Source: Lachnoclostridium sp. An14 (GTDB lineage: Bacteria; Bacillota; Clostridia; Lachnospirales; Lachnospiraceae). From it: a DNA stretch of 64,000 nucleotides. This document shows positions 1 through 7,819 of the stretch, in pieces. Under the pieces are notes generated by a model. The model had not been told where the DNA came from. It made no database searches and saw only the letters and a program-made list of their open reading frames with translations. Location of the stretch: contig NZ_NFLE01000001.1 of assembly GCF_002160755.1 (NCBI RefSeq), forward strand, positions 186,001 through 250,000. The letters are read 5' to 3'. Every line of letters begins with the position of its first letter. The stretch's first letter is position 1. Made by a program: the position numbers and the translations under genes.

Positions 1-1864
1 GGACGCCGAAAATGTCTCCCGGCCCCCGCAGTTTCAAATCCTCGGAGGCGATGGCAAAGCCGTCGTTGGAACGATTTAAAATGTCCAGCCGTTCCCCGGC
101 CCCTTCTTCTCCGCAGTTGACCATAATGCAGTAGGACTGGTGCTTTCCCCGGCCCACCCGGCCCCGCAGCTGGTGAAGCTGGGCCAGGCCGAACCGCTCC
201 GCGTTCTCGATCATCATCACCGTGGCGTTGGGCACGTTCACTCCCACCTCCACCACGGTGGTGGAGACCAGCACCTGGATCTCGTTGGCGGCAAAGGCCT
301 CCATGACCGCGTTCTTTTCCTTTCCCTTCATCTTCCCGTGGAGAAATTCCACCCGGATGGAGGACGGCAGCTCCTTTCTCAGCTTTTCCGCGTAGTCCAG
401 CACATTCTCCGCCTCCAGCATCTCGCTCTCCTCCACCATGGGGCAGATCACATAAGCCTGCCGGCCTGCCGCCACCTCTTTTTCGATAAAGCGGTAGGCC
501 TTCGGCCGCCAGGAGGGATCCACCACGCAGTTTTTGATGGGCAGGCGGCCCACCGGCATCTGGTCGATGATGGAAATGTCCAGATCGCCGTAGAGGATGA
601 TGGCTAACGTCCTGGGAATGGGGGTGGCGCTCATCACCAGCACATGGGGACGGTCCCCTTTTTCCCCCAGAGCCTCTCTCTGGCCCACTCCAAACCGGTG
701 CTGCTCGTCGGTGATCACTAAGGCCAGGCGGTCGTAGATCACCTTCTCCTGGATGATGGCGTGGGTGCCCACGATGATGTCCGCTTCATGGGAGGCGATC
801 CGCTCATAGGCCAGCCGTTTTTCCTTCGCCGTCATGGATCCGGTGATGAGCACCGGGACCTTGTCCACGCCGTGGGCCGCGAACAGCTCCGTCATGGACT
901 CATAGTGCTGCCTGGCCAGAACCTCCGTGGGGGCCATGAGGGCGCCCTGGCAGCCATTATAGGCCGCCTGGAGAAGGGCCAGAACGGCGACGATGGTCTT
1001 GCCGGAGCCCACGTCTCCCTGAATCAGGCGGTTCATGGGCATCCCGCTGGCCATATCGTCAAACACCTCGTTTAACACCTTCTCCTGAGCCTCTGTGAGG
1101 GCGTAGGGAAGGGAGCGCTGAAACTGCTCCACCTCCGGCCTTCTGGCAAGGACAAACCGGCTCCTCCGGTCCTGGCGCTTTTCCTTTAAATGGCGCACAG
1201 ACAGGATAAACAGGAAAAATTCGTCAAACACCAGCCGCTTTCTGGCAAACAAAAGCTCCTGCCTGCTGGTGGGAAAATGAATGTGTTCCAGGGCAAAGTT
1301 GTACTCCGCCAGCTCGTGGCGGGTGCGGATGTCCTCCGGCAGGTACTCCCGCTCCATCCCCCGCCCGGAGAGGGCCTGAGACACCGCCTTGGTGATGGTT
1401 TTATTCCCCAGGCCCTTCGTCTGCCCGTAAATGGGCTGCATGGAACCGGCCACCCCCTCGTAAGACGCCAGGGAGAAGATTTCCGGCTGCTCCATGGTCA
1501 GACGGCCGTTTTTCTTCACCACCCGCCCGCGGAACACAAAGCGGCTTCCCGCCCGTAACGTCGTCCGCAGGAAGGGCATATTATACCATGTGAGCTGCAG
1601 GGAGCCGGTCCCGTCGGAAAGCTCCGCCACCGTGACCGCCACCCGGGAAAACCGCCGCACATCCCCGTCCTTTTTCAGAAGTCCTTCCACGGCGGCGATG
1701 GCGTCCGGCCGCAGCTCCCCGATGGAAACCGGCGGCTCATAGGCGTCGTAGCCTCTGGGATAGTATTCCAACAGCTCTCCCACCGTATGGACCCCCAACT
1801 TTTCAAACAGCCGGCCGGTCTTTTCTCCGACGCCCTTCAGCGAAGTGATTGGCTGCTCACTCAT
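1..1864 (-). CDS. recG: ATP-dependent DNA helicase RecG (3' end beyond window)
   Basis: This is the branch-migrating helicase that remodels stalled replication forks and Holliday junctions. The reverse-strand reading frame is open from a start at 1864 through position 1, giving about 621 residues of a protein usually near 680, so only the C-terminal tail is missing. The N-terminus (MSEQPITSLKGVGEKTGRLF) is the typical RecG opening with a helix-hairpin-helix-like LKGVG motif. The helicase core lies nearer the window start. An AGGAGGG ribosome site sits about 11 nt upstream of this ATG. A closer upstream ATG opens only a four-codon frame and was rejected. A hairpin at 1905-1934 separates the gene from fakA. 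Confidence 0.93.
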   Translation of the reverse strand, partial: MSEQPITSLKGVGEKTGRLFEKLGVHTVGELLEYYPRGYDAYEPPVSIGELRPDAIAAVEGLLKKDGDVRRFSRVAVTVAELSDGTGSLQLTWYNMPFLRTTLRAGSRFVFRGRVVKKNGRLTMEQPEIFSLASYEGVAGSMQPIYGQTKGLGNKTITKAVSQALSGRGMEREYLPEDIRTRHELAEYNFALEHIHFPTSRQELLFARKRLVFDEFFLFILSVRHLKEKRQDRRSRFVLARRPEVEQFQRSLPYALTEAQEKVLNEVFDDMASGMPMNRLIQGDVGSGKTIVAVLALLQAAYNGCQGALMAPTEVLARQHYESMTELFAAHGVDKVPVLITGSMTAKEKRLAYERIASHEADIIVGTHAIIQEKVIYDRLALVITDEQHRFGVGQREALGEKGDRPHVLVMSATPIPRTLAIILYGDLDISIIDQMPVGRLPIKNCVVDPSWRPKAYRFIEKEVAAGRQAYVICPMVEESEMLEAENVLDYAEKLRKELPSSIRVEFLHGKMKGKEKNAVMEAFAANEIQVLVSTTVVEVGVNVPNATVMMIENAERFGLAQLHQLRGRVGRGKHQSYCIMVNCGEEGAGERLDILNRSNDGFAIASEDLKLRGPGDIFGV

Positions 1865-1904
1865 CGTTTTTCCATCCCTCCTGAATCGGTTTTATGTCCG
1901 TCAG

Positions 1905-1934
1905 AAAGGCTTCTGCCCCCAGGCAGAAGCCTTT
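1905..1934 (-). terminator. Hairpin between fakA and recG
   Basis: A perfect 13-bp inverted repeat (AAAGGCTTCTGCC with its complement) surrounds a 4-nt loop. It lies downstream of the fakA stop on the minus strand. The T-run on the minus side is short, so it may be a weak terminator or a processing hairpin. It suggests that recG is only partly cotranscribed with fakA. Confidence 0.5.
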
Positions 1935-1998
1935 GCTTTTCTTTTCCGCCGAACCCCTCATCTCCCATGAGCCAAAAGTTTCCGGCAGATTTCCATTT

Positions 1999-3681
1999 TT
2001 ATTCCACAGACATGAGGTAGTAGTAAATCGGCTGTCCGCCCCGGTGCAGCTCCACCTCGCAGCCGGCGCAGGCGTCCTGGGCTTTTTCCAGCAGTTTTTC
2101 TGCCTCCTCCTCCGTCACGTCACTTCCATAATAAATGCTCACCAGCTCCGATTCCTCGTCCAGCATGGCCTTTAAGGCGTCGAGAGCGGTGCTCTCCACC
2201 GATTTCCCCACGGCCAGCATCCCGGAATCGCCGATGCCCATAATATCCCCTTCGCTGATCTCCATGCCGTCGATGGTGGTATTTCTCACCGCATAGGTGA
2301 CCTGGGCGGTCTTCACCCGGCCCATCTCACGGATCATATTCTCCTGGTTTTCCTCCGCGCTTAAGTCAGGAGCAAAATTGATCACCGCCGTGATGCCCTG
2401 GGGCACCGTCTTGGAGGGAATGACCACCAGCTCTTTATCCTCCACCAGGCTCTTAGCCTGCTCCGCGGCCAGGATGATATTTTTATTGTTGGGGAGGACG
2501 AAAATGCAGTCGGCGTTCACATGATCCACGGCGTTCAGCACATCCTCCGTGCTGGGATTCATGGTCTGTCCGCCCTCGATCAGGTAGTCTACGCCGATGC
2601 CGCAAAAGATCTCTCCAAGCCCGTCTCCCATGGATACGGCGATGAACCCGTAAGGCTTTCTCGGCTCCTCTTTCTGGGCTTTGGCAGCCTCTGCCGCCTT
2701 CTGCTCCGCCGCCACCTTCTCCGCGTTCTGGATCAGGCGCTCGTGGTGCTCCTCACGCATATTGTCCACCTTCATGCGGGACAGGGAGCCGTAGGTCAGG
2801 CCCTTCTCAAAGGCCAGACCGGGATGATCGGTGTGGACGTGAACCTTGATCAGCTCGTCGTCGGCCACCACCACGATGGAATCCCCGATGGACTCCAGAT
2901 AAGCCTTAAACTCCGCCTCTCCCGCCTCGTCCAGGGGATGTTCCAGATTTACGATAAACTCAGTGCAGTAGCCAAAACGGATCTCCTCCGCGGGCACCTC
3001 CACCTCGCTCCGAATGCCGGCACCGGTCATGGGCCTGGCCTCCTCAGCGGCGATCTCCACCTCTTTGCCAAGCAGGCCGTCCCTGGCCCCCTTCATCACC
3101 TGCATCAGGCCCTGGCCGCCGGAATCCACCACGCCCGCCTCTTTTAACACAGGCAGCATCTCCGGCGTCTGGCTGAGCACGTAGTCGCCGTGCTCGATGA
3201 CCTTGTCCACAAACTCCAGGATGTCCTCCGTCTCCGATACCAGCTCCACCGCCTTGTCCGCCATCCCCTTGGCCACCGTGAGAATGGTGCCCTCCTTGGG
3301 TTTCATCACCGCCTTGTAGGCGGTCTCTGTCCCGCGGACAAAGGCGTTCGCCAGGGTGGTGGTGGTGATGGCATCCGTGCCTTTGATCTCCTTGGTAAAG
3401 CCGCGGAACAGCTGGGATAAGATGACACCGGAATTTCCCCTCGCTCCCCGCAGAGAGCCGGAAGAAATCGCCTTCGACAGATTCTCGATGGTGGGCTCCT
3501 CAATGGCCGCCACCTCTTTGGCCGCCGCCATGATGGTCAGCGTCATATTCGTCCCCGTGTCCCCGTCCGGAACGGGGAACACGTTCAGCTCATTGATCCA
3601 CTCCTTTTTGGCCTCCAGGCCTTTCGCGGCCGCCAGGAATGCCTTCTGCATCATCCTGGCGTCGATTACATTCATACCCAC
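1999..3681 (-). CDS. fakA: DAK2 domain fatty acid kinase subunit, FakA/YloV type
   Basis: FakA-type proteins phosphorylate fatty acids held by a FakB/DegV carrier, feeding exogenous fatty acids into phospholipid synthesis. The 560-residue product has the DAK2 nucleotide-binding domain over about residues 10-205, with the hallmark NVFPVPDGDTGTNMT, and a C-terminal EDD-like region. The length matches the family (about 550). A GTG start at 3681 has AAGGAGGG at 9-nt spacing; an ATG two codons inside is the alternative. The asp23 gene ends 15 nt upstream on the same strand, the conserved yloU-yloV pair of Firmicutes. No fakB is seen in the window. Confidence 0.9.
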   Translation of the reverse strand: MGMNVIDARMMQKAFLAAAKGLEAKKEWINELNVFPVPDGDTGTNMTLTIMAAAKEVAAIEEPTIENLSKAISSGSLRGARGNSGVILSQLFRGFTKEIKGTDAITTTTLANAFVRGTETAYKAVMKPKEGTILTVAKGMADKAVELVSETEDILEFVDKVIEHGDYVLSQTPEMLPVLKEAGVVDSGGQGLMQVMKGARDGLLGKEVEIAAEEARPMTGAGIRSEVEVPAEEIRFGYCTEFIVNLEHPLDEAGEAEFKAYLESIGDSIVVVADDELIKVHVHTDHPGLAFEKGLTYGSLSRMKVDNMREEHHERLIQNAEKVAAEQKAAEAAKAQKEEPRKPYGFIAVSMGDGLGEIFCGIGVDYLIEGGQTMNPSTEDVLNAVDHVNADCIFVLPNNKNIILAAEQAKSLVEDKELVVIPSKTVPQGITAVINFAPDLSAEENQENMIREMGRVKTAQVTYAVRNTTIDGMEISEGDIMGIGDSGMLAVGKSVESTALDALKAMLDEESELVSIYYGSDVTEEEAEKLLEKAQDACAGCEVELHRGGQPIYYYLMSVE

Positions 3682-3696
3682 GGGTAATTGCCCTCC

Positions 3697-4053
3697 TTAA
3701 TCTATCACTCTGACACCTTCCACGAAAATGTTGATGCTGTCCACTTCCATACCGGTGAATTCTTCTACCTTGTACTTTACACTCTCCATGAGATTATCGG
3801 AAACAGCGGAAATGTTCACCCCGTAGGCGACGATCACATGAAAGTTGATACGGATGTGATTTTCCACGATCTCCACGTCCACGCCGCGGGTCAAGCTGTC
3901 CTTCTTTAACAGGCGCACGAGGCCGTCCTTCATGTTCACAGCGGCCATGCCCACGATGCCGAAACACTCCACAGCGGCGGTGCCTGCGCACTGGGCGATC
4001 ACGTCCGAGCCGATCTGGATCTCGCCCAGCTTATTGTTCAAACGTCCCTTCAT
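3697..4053 (-). CDS. Asp23/Gls24 family envelope stress protein (YloU-like)
   Basis: This 118-residue acidic protein has the Asp23/Gls24 fold: the N-terminal LGEIQIGSDVIAQCAGTAA, a central glycine-rich stretch and the C-terminal VKYKVEEFTGMEVDSINIFV segment. Family members are peripheral to the membrane and linked to envelope homeostasis. The gene is first in a two-gene operon with the DAK2 kinase. It has a GGAGG ribosome site upstream and a TATAAT-type -10 at 4115-4120 on the minus strand. Confidence 0.88.
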   Translation of the reverse strand: MKGRLNNKLGEIQIGSDVIAQCAGTAAVECFGIVGMAAVNMKDGLVRLLKKDSLTRGVDVEIVENHIRINFHVIVAYGVNISAVSDNLMESVKYKVEEFTGMEVDSINIFVEGVRVID

Positions 4054-4114
4054 ACATTTGCCTCCATTCTATTTCCATGCGGGTTTCCCCGTCATTCTCC
4101 CTTCGGTTGTTCCT

Positions 4115-4120
4115 ATTATA
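4115..4120 (-). promoter_or_regulatory. -10 element for asp23-fakA
   Basis: The minus strand reads TATAAT here, 62 nt before the asp23 start and directly preceded by TG. A T-rich tract lies further upstream, but no -35 at 17 bp is convincing, so this may be a TG-dependent promoter. Confidence 0.5.
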
Positions 4121-4161
4121 CATGATATTGAAAAAAAAAGAAACAAAATTTTATTTACTGC

Positions 4162-4190
4162 TTGCAAAATGTGAGTTTATCTGCTATTAT
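4162..4190 (+). promoter_or_regulatory. Sigma-A promoter of rpmB
   Basis: TTGCAA at 4162-4167 and TATTAT at 4185-4190 are separated by 17 bp. They precede the L28 gene by about 58 nt and point away from the divergent asp23 promoter. Confidence 0.7.
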
Positions 4191-4248
4191 ACAATATGTT
4201 GTGGATTCTAAGTAAGGAGTCCAAGTAGCTTTTAAGGAGGTGCAAATC

Positions 4249-4434
4249 ATGGCGAAATGTGCAATTTGTGAAAAAGCTGCTCACTTCGGAAACAACGTGA
4301 GCCATTCTCATAGACGGACCAACAAAATGTGGAAAGCTAACGTAAAGTCTGTTAAAGTGAAAGTCAATGGCGGCGCTCAGAAGATGAACGTGTGTACTTC
4401 TTGCTTACGTTCCGGTTTAGTTGAAAGAGCTTAA
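4249..4434 (+). CDS. rpmB: 50S ribosomal protein L28, zinc-type
   Basis: This 61-residue L28 begins MAKCAICEKA and carries two CxxC pairs (C4/C7 and CTSC near the C-terminus). That is the zinc-binding C+ form of this ribosomal protein. The ATG at 4249 has AAGGAGG 8 nt upstream; an in-frame ATG three codons earlier overlaps the ribosome site and was rejected. The gene is monocistronic, with its own promoter and a strong terminator. Its position next to asp23-fakA-recG is the usual Firmicute arrangement. Confidence 0.97.
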   Translation: MAKCAICEKAAHFGNNVSHSHRRTNKMWKANVKSVKVKVNGGAQKMNVCTSCLRSGLVERA

Positions 4435-4456
4435 TAAAAGTTGAACATGAACATGA

Positions 4457-4483
4457 AACAGCCCGGTGGACGGGCTGTTTTTG
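4457..4483 (+). terminator. Rho-independent terminator of rpmB
   Basis: A 9-bp perfect stem (AACAGCCCG with its complement), a 5-nt loop and a T-run follow the rpmB stop by about 20 nt. Confidence 0.9.
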
Positions 4484-4592
4484 TGTTTCCGGAACTTTTT
4501 CCGGCCCCGCTCTTTCCTGTTTCCGGGCGTCCGTCTGGTACGCCCGGCAGGTTTCCAGCGCCGTCCGCCTGACTCCTCTCTCCGCTCCCTGT

Positions 4593-5396
4593 CTAGTTTT
4601 CCAGAAACAGGGGAAATAATTCCACCTGTTCCTCCTTTTCCTTGTAAATCCCGTAGCGCAGACTTTCCAGCAGTTTCCCGTCTGAAACCAGAAACCCGTA
4701 GGCGCCGCCGCCGATCCCGTTTACCGGGTAGACGTTGGAACAGCGGCACAGGCCGGGGATGGACTCCATCTGGCCGTCGATGCGGGCCTGCACCGGCATG
4801 GAGTGGGAATAGCTCCAGGAGAGCAGGTCGTTTCTGGAGGACTCGTAGCCTCTCTGCTCCCACAGGATGTCCGCCCCGTAACGGTAGCAGTAGGTCACCG
4901 GATTCTCATTCCCCGGGGCGAAGTAGGCGGGGGTGATGTACGCTGCCTCCCGGCCGGCGTCAATCACCGCGTAGTCATCTCCCTGGGTGGCATCCGCCCC
5001 CAGCCGTTTTAAATCCAGGGCGCGAAACACCTTCCAGCCCTCTCCCGCCCTCCGGCAGACCAGAAGGCCAAAATAGCCGTGAAACACGATGGTGGACTGG
5101 TCGCCGTAGTCAAATTCCGGCGGATTTTCCCCCATGGGGGCCTGAGACTGAAAAAGAGCCCTTAAGTCCGCAGAGGGAGCCGGAAATGCCCCGTCCGGGA
5201 CGCCCTCCCGCAGTTTCCCGCCCGGGGCGGATGCGCCTTCGGAGCAATCTTTTTCCGCGTCCTTTCCGCCGGGGCTTGTCCCTCCGGCCTCCTCTCCCCC
5301 GACGCCGCCTCCCGCGCCGGCCTCTGTCTTCTCACGGTTTCCATTTATACTGCCGCACCCCAAAAATGCGAATAATCCCAAACAAAATGCCAACAT
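4593..5396 (-). CDS. Putative lipoprotein of unknown function
   Basis: I do not recognise a family. The 267-residue product starts with a hydrophobic stretch ending in the lipobox-like FLGC (Cys14). A low-complexity Gly/Glu/Ala linker runs to about residue 55, followed by a folded, aromatic-rich region with no catalytic motif I can name. It is probably a surface-anchored sensor or binding lipoprotein. The N-region has no Lys or Arg, unusual for a signal peptide, and the nearest purine-rich ribosome site is about 20 nt away, so the start is uncertain. The gene stands alone, convergent with rpmB. Confidence 0.6.
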   Translation of the reverse strand: MLAFCLGLFAFLGCGSINGNREKTEAGAGGGVGGEEAGGTSPGGKDAEKDCSEGASAPGGKLREGVPDGAFPAPSADLRALFQSQAPMGENPPEFDYGDQSTIVFHGYFGLLVCRRAGEGWKVFRALDLKRLGADATQGDDYAVIDAGREAAYITPAYFAPGNENPVTYCYRYGADILWEQRGYESSRNDLLSWSYSHSMPVQARIDGQMESIPGLCRCSNVYPVNGIGGGAYGFLVSDGKLLESLRYGIYKEKEEQVELFPLFLEN

Positions 5397-5442
5397 ACAG
5401 ATCGGTTCTATTCAAATCATCTCCCTTCCGTATAATGTCCCT

Positions 5443-5448
5443 ATTATA
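5443..5448 (-). promoter_or_regulatory. -10 element for the lipoprotein gene
   Basis: The minus strand reads TATAAT about 47 nt upstream of the predicted lipoprotein start. The surrounding 140-nt gap is AT-rich and otherwise shows nothing clear. Confidence 0.4.
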
Positions 5449-5538
5449 TAACCGTCCAAAGGGAAATTCATCTTACATTTGTTTACGATTTCCGAAACAT
5501 CTTAATTAATTTTAAACAAATCCTTACGGCGGGCCTTG

Positions 5539-5676
5539 TCAGCAGCAAAACAGGTTGTAGCCCACAATGAGGCAGGCGGTGATAAACACCAGGGTGGTGA
5601 AGGTCTCCGGCACAATCAGCATCACCGTCATTCCCACTCCGAAACAGAACACCATCAGACCCACGATCCGTTTCAT
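5539..5676 (-). CDS. 45-residue single-span membrane protein
   Basis: This short frame encodes 45 residues starting MKRIVGLMVFCFGVGMTVML and ending GYNLFCC. A basic start is followed by nearly continuous hydrophobic residues, consistent with one or two membrane spans. GGAAGGG lies 8 nt before the ATG. It is the last gene after ytfJ on the same strand, with a 54-nt gap, so it may be a late member of that sporulation-linked operon. I cannot name a function. The ribosome site and coherent hydrophobic composition argue that it is real. Confidence 0.6.
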   Translation of the reverse strand: MKRIVGLMVFCFGVGMTVMLIVPETFTTLVFITACLIVGYNLFCC

Positions 5677-5730
5677 AAAAAAATCCCTTCCGCTTCGATA
5701 TATGATATATCTTATGCGAAAGGGAATTTC

Positions 5731-6159
5731 TTATACCTGGGCCGGATCGCTCTCCGTGGTTTCCTCCGCGGCTGCCGCCACGTCCTCAGCGGCCCGCACC
5801 GCCTCCTGGGAAATGGGCGGCTCCGGTTTTCCGGCTACGAATTTGTTTACGAAATCCGGCACCATATCCAGCACCTTTGTGACGGCGTCCTGCTGCTTGA
5901 CGTTCACCAGCTTTGTCACTCCGTTTTGGATGACCAGCACGGCGCTGGGGCTCATCTTCGCGCTCATGCCGCCTCCGCCGTTCTGCTTGGCATTTTCCGC
6001 GAAGGTGCCGGCGGCCATGCCGCAGGTCACATCCACCAGAGGAAGGATAATGGCGTCGTCGATTTTCACCGCGTCTCCCACCACCGTCTTGGTCGTCACA
6101 AACCGGTCCATACCTTTAAACAACGCTTCCACCGTCGCCGCAAAATGATTGTCTGCCAT
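5731..6159 (-). CDS. ytfJ: GerW family sporulation protein YtfJ
   Basis: The 142-residue product matches the GerW/YtfJ family: N-terminal ATVEALFKGMDRFVTTKTVV, a central DDAIILPLVDVTCGMAAGTF and a glycine-rich loop before a conserved segment ending near MVPDFVNKFV. In Bacillus subtilis this protein is needed for normal spore germination. It lies 13 nt after the DUF2953 gene, the usual ytfI-ytfJ pairing. An AAAGGAGG ribosome site precedes the ATG. An Ala/Glu-rich tail of about 25 residues extends past the conserved domain. Confidence 0.9.
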   Translation of the reverse strand: MADNHFAATVEALFKGMDRFVTTKTVVGDAVKIDDAIILPLVDVTCGMAAGTFAENAKQNGGGGMSAKMSPSAVLVIQNGVTKLVNVKQQDAVTKVLDMVPDFVNKFVAGKPEPPISQEAVRAAEDVAAAAEETTESDPAQV

Positions 6160-6172
6160 AAATCTCCTCCTT

Positions 6173-7198
6173 TTATCGGTCCATCAGCCGTTTCAACAGC
6201 TTCCGGAAATTTCTGTCCATCAAAAGCCGCAGAGCGGCGGATACGAGGACTGCCGCGCGGACGCGGCCCCTCAGTGAAAATTCTCCCTCCAGCACGGCGC
6301 GGTCAAACACCGGGGTAAGCTGAAGGCTGTTTTTATACAGGGGACAGAGCAGGGCCGCCGCGGACAGCGCCTGTCCCGTGCGGTAGGGATCGTCAAACCC
6401 GAAGGTGATCTGCCCCCGAAACCGGCGGGGCCGGATGTGGCGAAACACCCGGGCCAGCTGCCCTTTCGCCAGGCGGAAGGTCTTCCGGTTCTCCTCGTCC
6501 TTTAAAAAGGCCAACACCTGATCCTTTCGCTCCGCCAGCTCCCGGATCCGGCCGCGGATCGCCTTAAAACGCTTTTGAATCCGGCGAATCCGCTTTTTGA
6601 AACCCTTCAGAAGCCGCGCCGGCCACGAAAGAACCGCCTTCATCCGCCGGGCCAAAGAGCTGATCCCCCGGCCCGGGCGGCCGGAAACGCCGGAAGGACC
6701 GGATGGTTTTTGTTTCGGCTCCTTCTTCTCTGTCTCGCCGGATGTTCCGTTCCCGGCCTGGTCCGGCTCCTGAGGAGCGTCCGGCGGCGGTTCCACCTTT
6801 GGGTTTCCGGAAGGAACCGTTTCCGTCCCGTCATCCGGCTGCGGAGGAGGCGTTTCCTTTCCCTCCCCGTCCAGGGATGCCGTATGTATGAACGGCTCCG
6901 TCAGCTCCTCCAGATCCTCCTCCAGCTCCCTGCCCCGTTTGCCGCCCCCGCCAAGGGGGATCCCAAGCACCCGAAGGCGGGAGGAAAGCTCTCCGCCCCG
7001 GAGGGAAACATTCACGGAAATCAGAGGAAACAGCCAGGTGATCCGTCCGTCCGCCTGCGCGTTTCCCCGAAACTCTCCCTCTGCCCGGTACCTCACCGGC
7101 GCGAACAGGACAGCCAGGACGGCGGCGAGAACCAGTCCCAAAAGCACCAGCAGGATTATTCCGATGATCTTTAGGATTAACAGTATTATATGAATCAT
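6173..7198 (-). CDS. DUF2953 domain protein (YtfI-like)
   Basis: The 341-residue protein starts with a strongly hydrophobic membrane segment (about residues 3-32). It then has a beta-rich patch, a Pro/Gly/Glu linker over about residues 105-185, a very basic helical stretch, and a C-terminal DUF2953 region (IRPRRFRGQITFGFDDPYRTGQ). Members sit next to ytfJ in spore formers and are presumed to act in sporulation. The start codon overlaps the stop of the upstream gene by 4 nt (ATGA), implying translational coupling. Confidence 0.82.
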   Translation of the reverse strand: MIHIILLILKIIGIILLVLLGLVLAAVLAVLFAPVRYRAEGEFRGNAQADGRITWLFPLISVNVSLRGGELSSRLRVLGIPLGGGGKRGRELEEDLEELTEPFIHTASLDGEGKETPPPQPDDGTETVPSGNPKVEPPPDAPQEPDQAGNGTSGETEKKEPKQKPSGPSGVSGRPGRGISSLARRMKAVLSWPARLLKGFKKRIRRIQKRFKAIRGRIRELAERKDQVLAFLKDEENRKTFRLAKGQLARVFRHIRPRRFRGQITFGFDDPYRTGQALSAAALLCPLYKNSLQLTPVFDRAVLEGEFSLRGRVRAAVLVSAALRLLMDRNFRKLLKRLMDR

Positions 7199-7524
7199 TC
7201 CAACCTCTCGCCGTCTTTCTGCCTTAAAAATTCCTCCAGGGAAAACCCTCCCGTGGTCCGGTACATCTCGTCCACGATCCGCGCCGCCACCGAGAGGGCC
7301 TCCCAGTAATCGGCAGCGATCCCCAGAATCAGGGGATTTCTCTCCTGGCAGTGGGGGCGGGCAAACTCCGCGGCAGAATAAATGTCAAGGATATTATTCC
7401 CATTTGAGGCCGGCGTAATCACATGGATTTGCCGGTCCGCCGCCTTCCTGCGGATTTTCTGAATGATCCGGTAACGGCTCGCGACCGCCTTCTCCCCCAC
7501 GTACAGATGCTCGTACCAACGCAT
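7195..7524 (-). CDS. Conserved hypothetical protein, 109 residues
   Basis: I do not recognise a named family. The product is a soluble alpha/beta protein starting MRWYEHLYVGEKAVASRYRI, with a mid-region (LDIYSAAEFARPHCQERNPL) and an acidic tail. AAAGGAG lies 8 nt upstream of the ATG. It is first in the operon and coupled by a 4-nt overlap to DUF2953 and then ytfJ, which suggests a sporulation-associated role. Confidence 0.7.
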   Translation of the reverse strand: MRWYEHLYVGEKAVASRYRIIQKIRRKAADRQIHVITPASNGNNILDIYSAAEFARPHCQERNPLILGIAADYWEALSVAARIVDEMYRTTGGFSLEEFLRQKDGERLE

Positions 7525-7578
7525 GGCCCAGCTCCTTTATTTTTTTTGCGGGACGCTGAGCCGAACAGGCTTTTTTTA

Positions 7579-7695
7579 TGTCATAGGAAACTGCGTTCCC
7601 TATGACACAAAAGCCTCCGGCGGGAGGCACACTTCGCGCAGAGGAATATGGCTGCTGACGCAGCCGCGCTCCGGCGCGAGTGTGCGCTGTTGCGC
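7579..7695 (+). repeat. Dispersed palindromic repeat, copy A (type 1)
   Basis: This copy opens with the end hairpin TGTCATAGGAAAC / GTTCCCTATGACA (7579-7607). It continues through a CCTCCGGCGGGAGG module, then a GGCTGCTGACGCAGCC hairpin and a CGCGCTCCGGCGCG hairpin, and ends in a GTGTGCGC stretch. It fills most of the 295-nt gap between cinA and the upstream hypothetical gene. Its orientation is opposite to copies B, C and E. Confidence 0.8.
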
Positions 7696-7819
7696 CCACT
7701 TTTTTTGCCTGCCCGGCAGCTGCCGCGAAGTTCCAGTTTCGCAGCGCCTTCCCGTCATTTTTAATTCCCCGTCCGTTCTGCCGGGGTGTATCTGTCTTTT
7801 TCCGCCCCGGACGTGGCCG

